Source of the DNA: Typha latifolia
Lineage: Eukaryota > Streptophyta > Magnoliopsida > Poales > Typhaceae
DNA length: 64,000 nucleotides
Assembly: GCA_019914945.1 (NCBI GenBank)
Contig: CM034104.1
Coordinates: 14,372,046 to 14,436,045, forward strand
Reading direction: 5' to 3'
The position numbers were made by a program, and so were the translations under genes. The notes beneath the pieces were generated by a model that was not told the DNA's origin, did not search any database, and was given only the letters and a program-made list of their open reading frames with translations. This document shows, piece by piece, positions 12,751 through 26,865 of this stretch (within the stretch, counting starts at the first letter, position 1; every line of letters starts with the position of its first letter).

Positions 12751-15700
12751 TCAAGAGCTGACATAGAGAACTGGAACAAGTCCAGCCATCTTCCCATCTC
12801 TTCCAGGTCGTCTTTTCTTCACCTGAGAATCAAAGACCATGCTCCGGAATTAGTTTTATATTTTAATTTGAAAAGAGGTACTCCAGTACCAGATCAAAGC
12901 ACAAAAGAGCAAGGACTTTCTGAACTTACATAGTACCAGCCATCAACCTCATATTCAATCTCAACTTCTTCTCCAGCAGTCAAGTTTAACTGCAAGCATG
13001 ACATTTAGATCAATATTTTTTCTTTTAACTTCTTTCTCAGGATATCTTGTTAACTTCAAACAGGAAGCCATTGCATGATCAGCTAACATTCAGCAGAGAA
13101 TCAAGAGGGAGATTGACTCATCTATCAGATAATATAAGCTACAGGATGCTACCTTGATCAGCTAGCATTTTACCAGAATTGGAAAAAATTAATGTCAAAG
13201 GCTTTCTTCATCCTATAGATGCAAGTATACCTCATCATCGCCACCTGCTGTGAAGTCATATAATGCTTTCCCAGACTGTGGGTTTCCAGAACTTCTGTCT
13301 TCATCATCCTGTGATCCAATGCTCTGAGACCCTCGGCCAGCTAAAGGGTTCTCAAACGACTCATACCTCTGAAGAACAGATGCTGAGTATGATGGCGGTT
13401 CTTCACTAACCTGAAAGTGGTGCAAAGTCAATACCAGAGTTGATTTTATAGGAAAAGATGCACATTTCAAAAACTAAGGACTAACCGGAGTTCCTAGCCC
13501 TTCGATACCGCTGAATCTGCTTGCAGTATTTGATGACCTGTTCTCCTGCTAGGTAGTATTATTCTGTTAAACCCTCCTTTTAAAACTATAATATAATAAT
13601 GAAATCAAACACTACTCATCTCTAATTTGACATATAAACTTATGGTCCGTCATGCAAAGCATATAGAAGGACAGAAAAAGGTGCTAATGTGTATATTTGA
13701 TGTTTAACCACATAAAATTCACATTTATAGGCATCCTAAGAAGAGCTTTGCAACAACCAGAATCCTTCTCTACGAGAGGATTTCAGTAGCGCAGTTCCTC
13801 ATTAGAGGATCTCAGTAAATTTCAAGGTCACTAACTTAGCAACTGAACAGGCAGAATCTCCCCTATAATGGAGACTTTCCCAGTATGAATTAAATGTGTA
13901 AATTTTTTTTGATTTTGCAGCAAATGTAGTTTTCTAACTTTAGGCAGTTGGTTGTAGTTAGACATGCTTATATACAGGTAATGAAAGAATTAAAAGATCA
14001 AGAGGATAGAGATTCTGGATTGCATTATTTTATTCACACAAAAAATGATTAATTAACATGATTGAAGACTCCATTTATCTATCCTAACAGAGTGTCAATA
14101 GGAAACATAAATTCAACAAGCATGAGGAACAAAAAAGTGAACGTTTACTCAGAAAATTGATAATACTAAGAAATGAAGGATGAAATTGTCAAACATACAA
14201 ATATAATTTAAAAAGGAAATATATGACATTACAAACAGTAAGAAGATGTTACCGATTGTTGTGAAACTCCATAGCCTGATGGACGTGAACTGAACAAGGA
14301 TGGATAACTCATACTACCAAAATGAGATGATATAGAAGTTTCAATGGAACCAGTTGACTCGGGAGATGATGTCCCAGATGACTTTGCATCATCTTCCTGC
14401 AACAAAGGAAATTACTAAACTTCCTTGCCTGATTCCTAACATATATGCTGAAGGATACTAGTCATACCTCTGCTTCGTAAGTTTCTAATATTGTTTTAGC
14501 CCACATATCATCATAACCAACAGATGGCCGAGAAGTCATGTTCTCCTCTTCATCCACATCAGGAGCATCGGTTCCAGCACCAGCAAGAAATTCATTTACC
14601 TATCATTGGGATAACACAAGTGTTGATAGCTGTGCAAAATTCAAAACCCTATACCCAGTTTATTATGTGAATCATTTAAATATTCAGTAGAAGCAAGCTC
14701 ATAGGCTTATAGTTGCACTATGAAAGGAACTTCAATAAAATATGACATCAGTGTATCTTATTTGGACTGACTAAGTGCATTACTTAATGTCAGGAAAGAG
14801 GGGAAAAAAGGTAGCCATGCAAATATAAGAAACTTGATTTGGAAAGTATCTCACTTTATCTATTGCCGGAGCATTGTTTCCCCACATATCATCATCCAAG
14901 CCTGCTGCCCAGGCCATCGCAAGTTCAGGATCAATTGTATTAGGTTCTTTATGTACTTCTTTGGATTCATACACAAGGTCAGATATCCCAGTAGCAACAG
15001 CTGGATCGTTCAGACCAGAAGACGCACTGATGTTGTGTCGATTACGGTAGATGTCAATGAGTTTGGCACTGTCATCACAAGTTAAAATATCTATCAGGCC
15101 AGAATAATCAAAGGCCAAATATATTTATTTGTTGACCATGACCATGGAAATATTCAATGCACATATGGACATACACATTACATTCAGCTAACCCTCTCCC
15201 TCATCGCTCCTATTCAAGTGAAACTGGAAACCTCATTTTTAGATTTAAATCAATCTGTACATAGAGGTGATTTTACCTTTTAACATACTGGTGCAGTACA
15301 AATGGGTCAGGACTGAGTTTATAAACAACCGCCTGAGCACAGATCCATCCAACATAGGCAGTTTGTTTGTAGGGAGATTATGAACAGCAATGATATATTG
15401 TATTGGAACATCTTTTTTTTCCAATTAATTATATTTAAAACATCTTACTTTAGTCAACCCAATTTGGTTCATCTTAAGAAATCATATTTCAGTTAGCTAA
15501 GAATGTCATCAACCAAAGATTTTCATTAATAATATCTCAAGCCTCAACCTCTTTAGAACTTGGCATGGAACCACATATTTTTAATTTTGTCTCTGGCATT
15601 TCATATTACATTCTGGAGACTGATATCTTTTCCAAAGCCCAAAATATCCTGTAGCTCTTATCTCCAATTCTGCACTTAATCCTTGCTTCTTAACTAGATA

Positions 15701-18700
15701 CTTTATCTATCCCTCAATTTTCTGTACCTAAAACCAAGACAACAGTAGGTATATCTTCACTTTGCAATAAATTATAAAATAGGATTTCTGTTCATGCCTT
15801 CTCTATACATCACTACAGTAGGAAAAATGGCATTGCTATATTAGCAATTAAATAACTGATATTCTCTTCTTGTATTCTTTACCATAAATTTTGCAAACAA
15901 ATCACTAAAGATTTCAGAAAATAACAATGTTATATAAGCACTGCAGGAGAAATATTGGTTCGTCACACTTGGAAATATTCACATGGCACATGGATTCATA
16001 TCTAAAATTTAATCAAAACTCATCCTACGTGAGCATAAGCTCTTGCATCCTCAGTAATGCTCCTCTGATACTCAAACAAAACACAAGACAATGATAGTAA
16101 AAAAGCTTCACTTTATTCGAATAGATGATAGCACCTTTATACTTGGAAGCATGGCCAACATAAAATGATAAGAAGAACACTTAACTTGAGAAAAATGTGA
16201 CTAGTTCCTACTTTTTATTATATACTACCATGTTTAAAGGAGAAAAGACTCTAAAAGAAATTTTTTATCCTTTTGGTTGAAGTTCTTCCCTTTAGAAAGC
16301 AGGCCGAAAACTTCCCTAATAATTACTATACTACAGCAGTTAGCAGTCAATACAAAAAATTCCTAAATACATCGTCTCATAAAGAATACAAAAGTAAATC
16401 AGTTTATCAGTCAACAGATTTTGTAATTGCTCAAAATATTTAAGAAGCGTTGCAAGAAATAGTACCTGGTAGGACCTAGAGGTAAATATTTAGCCCGTGG
16501 AACATAGCATGACAAAGAAACCAAATCCAGAAGCTTCTCATGATTCTCATAAAGTTTCTTGAGTTCTTCATCTGTCCATTCTTGCTTATTGTTGTCATGT
16601 TCACGCATATTTCTATAAGTCCACATAGAACAATCAGAAATCAAGGTAGAAATAAGAAACCAGTGATCATAGAGAAAAGTTGCCCTATTTCACTTACCTA
16701 ATCAGCTCATCTTGAGCTCTATACATTTCATCTAGGACCATCAGCATAGGGCTTATCAAGGATCCAAGACCAGTACCACTAGCACCTTGGTCTTCCCCAT
16801 TACTAAGTTGAAATTCTGAAAACTGAGATTGCACACCACCTAAAGCCAAAGCATGGAGAAATTCGTATATCTGTAGTCTATATGGCTCCCCTGACCTGAT
16901 TGCCAAAGTCATTAGGGCTTGAACAGCAACAATTCGAACCTACATAGGTAGTCTAAAGTCACCGAGCAGAAATAACAAAATCATGCTGACAAGTTGCTAT
17001 TAAAATGAAAATTGAATATAGTAGAAGCTTTAGAGCTACATACCTCCCAGCTGCCACTGAAAGCACACCTTTGAAGCCGTGTCAATGCACCAGCAAGTGT
17101 AGGATTACGAGAGCTGGCAGCGGCCACCATTTTATCAGCATCTAACATCATCAATGCAGTGCCAGGAGGTGTTGCAGACTCCCAGGCATACTCAGATGCA
17201 GCATAATTTGCATTTTCACCTAGAAACCATACCTGTTCAAACCATTAGCACCTATTTTGAAAATGCGAACTAGGTATCTATGATTCCTAACTTCAGCTAA
17301 TCTTTCACAAAAAACCCATATTAGTCCTTACTGCAGCCTGCACTAATCTCTGCAATGCCAGTGCTGACTTTGGATCAGATGCAGACACCCTATCAACAGA
17401 TGTAAGTCCTGACATTGACCCAGGCTGTGGAGGTGGTAAATCAAGAACTATTGTGACAGCTTCCAATGCCGTATGCTTCCCATCTGGTCCAGCACCAACA
17501 AGACATGTCTGGCAAGAAACAGATATAACTGTAAGTTACTAGAAGAGTTAAAACAAATCATATTATGCACTAAAGGAAATATGGAAACCACTTCCAAGTC
17601 CTAAACAGAACACATGGAGGAGAGGTCAAAAAATTCGAGGGAAAGAAGTACTAATTTCTTGAACTTCATCAGAAAAGCTAAAGAAAGCTTCAGCTGAGAC
17701 AATATACAATAAAAAAAACATAATTACCTACAGAAAGAATTTAGATTATTCTATATATATTATTCATTAAGAGGTTGAAAATATCCCTCCTTCCCTCCCC
17801 CTCCTCCCTGTATATATATTCGCACACACACACATATACCACTGCCCATTGATTGCCCAACCAGTAATTGGATCCAATGACTTCTTGTTCAGGTTGTCCT
17901 TTTTCCAAATATAGTGATACAAGTGTTATTACATGCAAGTAGAAGCAATAGTACGTAACAAGATTAGGATATAATGAAAGCCTAAAACATAGATAGTCAA
18001 CATGAACGCACTTTCCATAGCAGTTGCAGAACATCAGCATCGATCTTTCCAGGAACTTTGGTGGCAAATATTCTTGCAATTTCAAGTAGTGTGATGGCCA
18101 TATCTGGTGTTGCCTGGTATGTGAAAATTGAACAAAGAAGTAATGAGTTATTTCAGACAGAACAGCTACCCTACAAGAAAAGTAACACATATGTCCATGA
18201 AGATATCAGATTGAAAGTAATGGACAACAGAAATATTTTGTGTATACTAAAACAGAAAAGTAAATAGGAACATGGACATATAGCTCCTCATTAAACTTTC
18301 GTCATTTGCAAAAGTTCTTTTCTTCACTGGCAATTCCATTGATCGGTGTACAGTATGAGTTTGCCTGTCTGACAGGATATACAAATAAGCACATCGCAAT
18401 AATAGAGAGGAAAAAATGTGCATGAAAGATCATTAATTATAACTGCATGATTTCAGAGCACAAGTTTCTAGAGTTTCAGTAAAAAATATAAGTACAGTGC
18501 TGCGATTTGGTGCAACACAACTTCTTTAGTGATAGAGAACAAATTCATATCTAGGCTTTATAGTATCACTATATTCTTCTCACTAGTATTGAAGTAAATG
18601 GAGGGATGGGAAAAAAACATCTCTTAAATTAAAGAAAACAAAAATTATATGTATCTGTCTTGCAGGCAACAGATGGTCATCCTTAATCTCCCAATCGTGA

Positions 18701-21700
18701 TTGGAAATCTGAGTAGAGAATCTTAATTGAGCATTTTAACTAGTTGCACTAATTGTTTTTGCTAAGCAGGATTGCCTACAATAAGCCAACTCCTCTGAAG
18801 AAGTAAAAGGGTGAACAGGTATCAACACAATCCATATTAATACCTTGAACCGTGCATGCAGAGTAAGTAAAATATCATTCAGTAGTGCCAAAGGCCAGGC
18901 TGGGTCAGACAGCTCACACGCAATGATGTCTTTTAATTCCTCAAATGATTCATGTGGATTTTGCATCCAGATGAGAGCTTTTATTACCATTGCTCGAACA
19001 TATGCACACTCACATGCTACCGTTGTTCGCACTACTTCCATTAATGAAGCTAATAAACTAGCAATTGTCTCTAAGCCACCAGGTCCATTTGACAGTGGTA
19101 ATGCCTTTCGGGAGCCTGAAAAGAGAGGACATAATAACATTAGTTCCATGATTTTGAAGTATTAATTATCGTAGATGGTGCTAAATATTTGCTATGCACA
19201 ATAAATACAAGGGAAGAACAAGGAAATTGTTTGAGCTTCATGGCCAATTCATAGGTGAAGCAATAAGTTGATAGCGTTGGTAAGGTTATTTCCACAAACT
19301 AACTGAGAAAGCAATAATAAAAGCAAACAGCCCTGTCAGTCTCTCCTCCAGAACCCTCCACTTTTTCAAAGATATTGTAGTTGAAATGCATGGTGAAATC
19401 CCTTCCGTTGAACCAATCATGCATATGACTGTCATAATTCATTTAGCCATAGCAGCACTACAATTGACGAATGCAACACTAAAAAGATAGTCACATGATA
19501 AGTTGCATAGATTCCATTAAAACATGGAAATCTTTTAATTTCATTGAGCACAGCTGTTTTAAGAAAAGGCCTTCACATCTTGAACAGTAGAAGAGACTGC
19601 AATATCATTGTTTCATTATCTTATGTAACAAGATAACAATTTATTTAGGTTACAAACTTACAATCCTTCAGTCGAGACTTCACTTTCAACAATCAAAAGA
19701 TTCAAACACCTAAACATGCAAATCAAGGCCGGATGCAAGAGGAGCACCTCAGAGTTACACCATCAATGCTATTTTTCATATTAACTATATGGTACTTCCC
19801 AACGCATCAGTAGAATAATCAATCTAACATTGTAAACTAGAAACAGACATGTTCTCACCAGTGAAAAGTAGCCCACCTCAGAGAGGGGAAAATAGGATTT
19901 AGACAATAACTCCTCCTATGTCAGAGAGAAAACAGATACCTTCAGATTGAGCACTCTCATTAAGATCTGAATCAAGTGACTCAACATTCTCAGAATATGC
20001 TTGAAGCTGAGTTCCTTCATCATAAACACCTAAAGCATATGCTGCTGCCCTGCTTTTTCCCATCTCCTGAACAACTCTTGCAGCAGCGTGAAGTACAGGA
20101 CGAGAAAAGTTACGGAAAGAGCTCTCCAATCTGAAAGAATACAAATAGAAGTTTAAATAAAAAAAATGGATTGCTAAAAGTCCAAGTTTTGACAAGCCAA
20201 ATAATAGATAGTACTCAGAGGATGCAAAAGCATTACATATAAAAGATATCTCAAACCTTCTCATTACAAGCTTGATAAGAGGCTGAGGACGCCTTGCTTT
20301 AGAAGAAGGTTTTTCACTATTTGATTTTGGTGGTGGAGCATCTTTTGATAGGCTGTTTTTTGATGCCACTGACGGTGCCTCAGGTAACTTAAGAATTTCT
20401 CTTGTTAACCGAATCCATCCAGCAGCTCGCTCCTCCGTCCTGTAACAAACAAGTACCACATTAAGCTGTCCCATTAGTAGAAAGAAAGATACAATAATTT
20501 TAAATCCTGAAATGCAGTTAACACATGACTAATAGACATTGTTACAGGAACATCTAGCTATTACCTTTCTGTTGTATCAACTTTTCCCAAAACACAGAGT
20601 ATTGCCTCAAAACAAACCCTGTCGCTGGGGTCCAGAAGGAGTTGATAGAGGAGAGAACTGAACTGAGACTTAATATCAGGTCTCTCTGCATAGAAGAACT
20701 TCAGATAAATCATCCAACAATCGTCCAAAAAATCAGGGAGAAAGAGGAACTTTAAAGTAGTAAAATGACCAGAGGCATGTACCATCCAATGCACGGGCTC
20801 TAGATATTGCATGACATAATCTTGCAAGGGAAACCCTTGCAAGAACGTCATGTAAATGAAGAACATCCTGCAAAGCACCTGCGTCATTTAACACACAAAT
20901 ATATTCAGCAAAGCAAATTAAAAGAGATCATTCAAAATAAGTTTCATTTCAAGAAAGTTATGCTATTAATGAAATGGCAACTTATATATGATAAGAGCTT
21001 CATGAGAACAGCCTGTAAGTGATAGAGTTGAAGATCAACATTACATTATCTGGCCAAGGTGTAGCACTGCACTCGCTTCTTAGGAGTTCTGAAGTGGAAG
21101 TTAATTTGAGAAGTGGTGGGTACAGGGAATTATATGTGTGATGGGAAGAAATTCCTCTTGGTCGAAAGAACAGCTTTTTCAATCCCATTTCAGTATTTCA
21201 CAGAAATGGGAATCTCCTTTCTTTTCTTAAAACCTGCCTTTTGAGTTCTATGATAACTGTGAGGCTAAATCACATTTTCTTGGATTATCCCAACAAGTAC
21301 TTTTTTATAAAAAAATAAAAAACTGACTTAAAACAAATTTATTAGAGCTAATGCGAAAAAATTGCATAGTCAAAAAGCTCATAATTTATTTATTTTTTAA
21401 AGTGTAACACAATTCATCTTAGATGCATTTGATATGAAATTGAAAAGTATGAATACTATGCTATGCTTATTATGAAAAACCGTATATATTAGTAGTTTGA
21501 GGCCTTGAGCCAACATCTTTTTATGTTCAGTAAGACTTCTAGAAGGAAGCAGAAAATGATCTGACAATGATAAAGAAGAGAGACAAGCATACCTCCAGGT
21601 TGTGCATGCTTTCCTGCAAAACAGTAAGCATAAGGTTAAACTCTAAATAACATAAATACATCTAGTGCAAAATATAAATCCTAAGTTTTAGATCCAACTA

Positions 21701-22477
21701 AATTGATATTTAAGTTTTCTTTGCAGAATGCACAAGTCCTACCAATAGAAGGTGGTTTGTTACATCTAATAGTGCAACAGAAATTGTCCATAACTCTGTT
21801 CAGAGTAAAAAAACTAACCCAAAGCCATTGCAACAGAATATGGATCTCTTGAAGCTATATCAGAAATGATTGCTAGTGCATGTCTCACAGCAACTGGATC
21901 AGCAAATGAGATCCTACAGTCACATCAAGATCAAGATATTATTCATCAATGAACAATCAACTACTATGACCTTTTGAACAACAAACTAAGTGGACAGATG
22001 AAGTTGATGCATGCTTTATATGAAACAATAAATTTCAGGCTAGGGTAAAGAAGTTCAATTTAAAAGAGAACATGAAACTACATTTAGAACTATGGCAATT
22101 GCCATTCAAAATTGACAATGGTTTTCTATATGGAAATCAAGGTTCTAAGTATTGGGATTGGGATCAGCCATTTGAAAAAATAATATATATCGACTTTATT
22201 GATCTGTATATTAAATACAAAATAATTCTAAAATTTGTAAAAAAATATTAAAAAATATAAAATATAAATTACTCACATATAAAATCTAAAAACTATAAAA
22301 AAATCCCTCACTCTCTCTCCCTTTCTCACCCACACAAATAAAAAAAAATTTACTTCCCTCCCTCCCACTCTCTCTCCAACTCACTCCTCCCTATCTCTTT
22401 GTCATCTCTAATCTCTCACTTCTTAGAAATAGAATATCTCACTCAAAAGTCAAAACCGTCTCCCTCTCCCTGTCCAA

Positions 22478-22542
<65 letters not shown>

Positions 22543-25500
22543 ATGCAGCTTCTCATTCTCTCTCCCACTCCCTCGCTCTGAAGAAACCGATGCTTCTCTG
22601 ATGTAGATCTAGCTTCCATCAAACGTCTGACAAATTCCTCCGACGTAGGTCCAGCTCTATTGAGCTCGAGTATATAGTTTATCTTTCTTTTGTTTTGTTT
22701 CCTCTCTCTCTCGATTTCGGGTTAAATGGCCAAAACTCACCCGATCCATATTCAGGTATCGACTGATCCCAACTACTACCCTGTGTAAATCCTGATCTGG
22801 ATTGGGATCAGCAAAAACTGGAAATCTTGATAGAAAAATCAACAGTAAAATGCATAAGTAATCATTCCTTCAACTAAGAAAGCTGAAAAATCAGCAAAAG
22901 AATGTAGAGGTAGAAAAACATTTGCTGTCGGGTCAAAATGGGTCCAAAATCCGCTGGTTTCAGCCCAATAAGAACACTTCCAACCCAAAACCACTGTTTT
23001 CACTGGATAAAGATTGGCCAAAACTGGAATCCTAGGATTATACAAATATTTGTTGTTGGAGCACCATAATCTAGATATGCATATGCTGAAAATCTCTATT
23101 TCTGTTAACATCATCTACCATGCTTAAGTAATTTAATTACTACCAGCTTTATATTACCTACAAGGGACAAACACGAAATATTACTTGTTTGCAACAGGCT
23201 ATCAAGATTCTACCATAAGTTTCTTTATATCGGCAACTGATTGTTCTCTAGTAAAGAATCATCAGATAGAAACTGAACAGTGGAGCATTTTTAAGTCCTG
23301 AAGAGTTAAAGAAGAACAATCAACCTTACAACTAAATTAGCAGGGAACCGTACAGTAGATCTACCTACCCCTGTACAGCTCGATGGAGAAATGCTGGATT
23401 TCCAGGATCAAGAGGAAGTCTTCTTAGAGCACTCATAGCAGCATATTGCAAGTTATTCTGGATAGTGGACTGCAGCAATATGAATCACACATCAACTAGT
23501 GCAGCATAATTTGTAGCTAGTACAACATCCATAACTCCTATTTCCTCTTCATGATAATTTTGTGCCGGTGCAGATTAGTTACAGGTTACAGAACAATAAA
23601 AACAGTAGCTCCTCATGATCAATAGTTGAAAGACCAAGCACACAGATGTAACAAAGATACCCAAAGTTTTCTAGTTAAAGTAATTAGAGATTTCACTCAA
23701 AAAAAAAAAAAAGTAGTTAGAGTTGAAATCAGAGGATAGTCACAATGGTTCATTTTAGCAGATTAACTGGTGAAAAGAATATACTTAAAAATACAAATTT
23801 CTCAGCATCACAAAAGTAAAATACTTCAGTCTACTGCAGACAACTAGATGACTCGATAGGGCATTATCTATAACTATGTGTAATAGAGAAGTCAGAGCAC
23901 TTTTTTCTCATGATCCCAAGCAAACAAGAATAGAGGCTAAAGTGATAATATATGAATTGCTTAAAGTCTTAAACAGTACTTGTTATTAAAATAGCTAGGA
24001 GCAAACTGAAGAAGTCCAAGAAGCACAGCAAAAAAGTGTTTGGCATGCTCCTAAGGCATATGGTACATAAAATTGGATAGAGTTCAAAAGGAGGTATTTA
24101 ACTATCACAATTCATTAATGTGCTTACAAGCTAAAACCAAAAGCTGAGTGAAACTATAAAGTGTAAGAATGAAATGAATCATGGAAATTAGCAACTAATA
24201 CATATGACTTTCACGTTAGTAGTAGTGTAGCTTCATTAACACTTAATGTAATGCGTCTAAAGATCTAAACAATACCTCCTTATCTCCACCTTGTTTGCCG
24301 AAAATACCTTTCTTGCGTTTTTGTTTCGAATCAGCAACCTGCAAATTACAGAAGGGTGAATTGAGACCACAAAAATTCTCATCCGTTGACCAAAAGAATG
24401 GAGAACCGTGAAGAAGAGAGAACCACAAACAATGGGCTTAGATGATTAACTAGACAAAATCCAAGGACTCAATAAACTAAAGTAAGCTTGACAACAATAT
24501 ATAAGCAAATCTTGATTCTTGACTAATGGCCCAGGACAAACCTTCTCTAGAATAGCAAATACAATCTCATATAATTTCTCTAAGATCTCGGAATTGCTTG
24601 ATGAGGAGGCAGTAAGGGCCTTCAAAGCTGCAAGCCGACGTGCATGAACTACAGAAGACCAATAAAATAATCAGCGAAGAGAGATGGACCAAGCATGACA
24701 CTCAAACTAAGAGATCTGTACAAAACCAGCTTATGGAAATATTTTATAATAAGTTGCTTTCCTACTGTTTACATCACAAAATTCACAATGGCATTGGTGA
24801 GTAGATAATCATAAAATTACATGTCCTATATAAAAAAAAGGTGAATATGATATTAAATAGCTGGTTACATAATTTGGCTACATCGGATGGTTTCAAAAGC
24901 ATTATCAACCAATTAATATCTAGTATCCTAGATCTTGGGATACAAAAACATGTGTTCCTTCCAAACAACAAAATAATTCAGGAATACCTAATGCATATTG
25001 GTCAATTAGTTAAATTGCGTCTTGATCAATAATATTTCAAAGTTTATCACCAAAATAAATCTCGAAACCTATAACCTGTCAAAGATACAATTCTTTATTC
25101 CCAACACATAAACACACTGAAACGACACCATAACAGTTGACAATACTCTCCCAAAAGTACAGTATCCCAAAAATCAATTGCAGCTGAATACGCATTAAAA
25201 ACAAGCTAAAAAGTTGTGCATGATTTCCTAAACATTAGCAAGTGTCAAAGATTTCATTTCTTTGTGGTCTACTGCAGATAATCCTTTTGCTTAGTTTAAT
25301 CATGATCAAGGATTACAAAAACAAAATAATTGATACATTTTCTGTTATAATCAACAAGAAATAATACATCAGAGAAGTCATAACTCAAAAAGTGGAGACA
25401 AGAAATGTACATTCAACATCATCACTGGCAGATTCTGCAGAAAGCTGGGTTACAATTCGAGGTATAACATCTGCTCTAGTAACTCCACCGACAGCATCAA

Positions 25501-26865
25501 TATCTGCAAGTGCATCCCAGTTTGGTGTAGGAATTCCACCCCCAGGACTTAAACCTTGGGCACCGCTATCTGACAAAATTCTAGCCAGGTAGTAATAAAC
25601 ATAGCGCAAAACAGTTCTATCCTCGCATTGTTGGTGAAGCTGCAAAACAAAGAAAAGCAAGTATGGGGGAAAAATTTCTCCAGTATTAGAAAAAGTCCAA
25701 AATCTAAATAGATAAATAAATAAATATATATATATATATATAAGATCATGGAAAGGTCAATAGTAAACAGCATGCATATATAGATTTTCATCTACTGGGT
25801 GAATTATGGGATGTGATGCCCGGTCATATATAAGATCATGGAAAGGTCAATAGTAAACAGCATGCACATATAGATTTTCATCTACTGGGTGAATTATGGG
25901 ATGTGATGCCCGGTCATCTAAAACTCTCCGTTGTTGGACAATTTTCTACAGGCGAATGGATTTATGTGCTCTCTATTGATTTTGTGGGATTTTCTTTGGT
26001 TAGTCCAGTTATGCTTTACCAAACATTGCGCTATTGAAAATGAGCCAACCAGAACCATATTTCATTTGGGGATAGTACACCTTATCCTGAATTATATCAA
26101 ACGTTGTAGATGACCCATATTAATCCGACAACACATGTACAAAAGAGCATTGATTTTCAACATGAGGAAAAGCAGGTATAAAATAAGCTTATTGTAAGAT
26201 AACTCAAAGTACATATGATTTTTAACGGGATGAAACAAAATACACCATAGTTCTATGATAAAAGAACCAACAGCGAGCAAACAGAAGGCATACCATTAGA
26301 AGTGATGGCGCAACAGAAGGATCCACAGAGTTGTAGACGGCAAGCTTAGGAAAGACATGCTGAATTAGCTGCTTTTGGGAGCTTTTCTAAACAAACAACA
26401 ATATGATTCGACAGATCAGAAATTCCCGATAAATAATCCAATCAAGCTTAACAAAGTGAAGCTTAAAAAACCTGATCAGACGTCGCAGCAAGCTCATGGA
26501 TGCTCCGTGCCAATTGAGCATACGAAACCGGCTGATACGAGGAAAGAGCAACAAATACAATTAGATAAAGAACATCGCCGGATCTTCTTGATCCAAACAA
26601 ACTAAAGAGCAAAAAGAAGTAAATATTGGACCTTCTTCTTCTGTCTCTGAGGGTTTGTCTTGACGGGGTTAAGGGCCTTGGCGGCAGCGATGGTGTCGGT
26701 CTGGATCTGCATCAAGCTGACCCTCTTCGACTTCCGATCCGTCGTCACCGGCTTCCCGAGCGTGGATGGGGCCGCCGGCGCGGATGAATTGGGGGCTGCG
26801 GCCTTTGGATCTGAGGTGATGAGGTCCATCAGGGTAGTCCCAGCGGACTCCTGGCCAGAAGCCAT
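12751..26865 (-). CDS. TASH3: TPLATE/TSET complex subunit TASH3 (adaptin-like, C-terminal SH3)
   Basis: TASH3 is a large subunit of the plant TPLATE complex, which acts in clathrin-mediated endocytosis at the plasma membrane. Twenty-six exons in coding order: 26865-26632, 26531-26472, 26386-26294, 25639-25411, 24648-24542, 24338-24276, 23469-23369, 21913-21819, 21613-21593, 20878-20783, 20695-20575, 20439-20257, 20130-19940, 19115-18844, 18113-18012, 17508-17332, 17232-17044, 16939-16698, 16612-16466, 15068-14855, 14599-14468, 14396-14253, 13545-13486, 13410-13231, 12989-12930, 12822-12751. They sum to 3585 nt, 1194 residues, close to the Arabidopsis protein. The N-terminus (MASGQESAGTTLMDLITSDP) is followed by helical adaptin-like repeats and an acidic Ser-rich region. 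The SH3 domain fills residues 1138-1194 (ALYDF, VDGWYYVKKK, GLVPVLYV). Exon 9 is only 21 nt. Phase is intact throughout. Confidence 0.95.
17779..17840. repeat. Low-complexity CT/CA/TA tract
   Basis: A pyrimidine-rich run followed by a TATATATAT run and a short (AC)n, inside TASH3 intron 15. Confidence 0.6.
22480..22543. repeat. Compound microsatellite (TC)n(AC)n
   Basis: About 19 TC units run directly into about 12 AC units, within TASH3 intron 7 (21914-23368). The surrounding 22140-22860 is AT-rich then CT-rich, and the string ATTGGGATCAGC occurs at both edges in direct orientation, so this part of the intron may be an old insertion. Confidence 0.85.
25741..25918. repeat. Tandem duplication, 90-bp period, two copies
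   Basis: TAAGATCATGG begins at 25741 and again at 25831, and the following 80 bases repeat with one or two differences (GCATATA versus GCACATA). A (TA)n run at about 25723-25741 precedes it. It lies within TASH3 intron 3. Confidence 0.95.
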
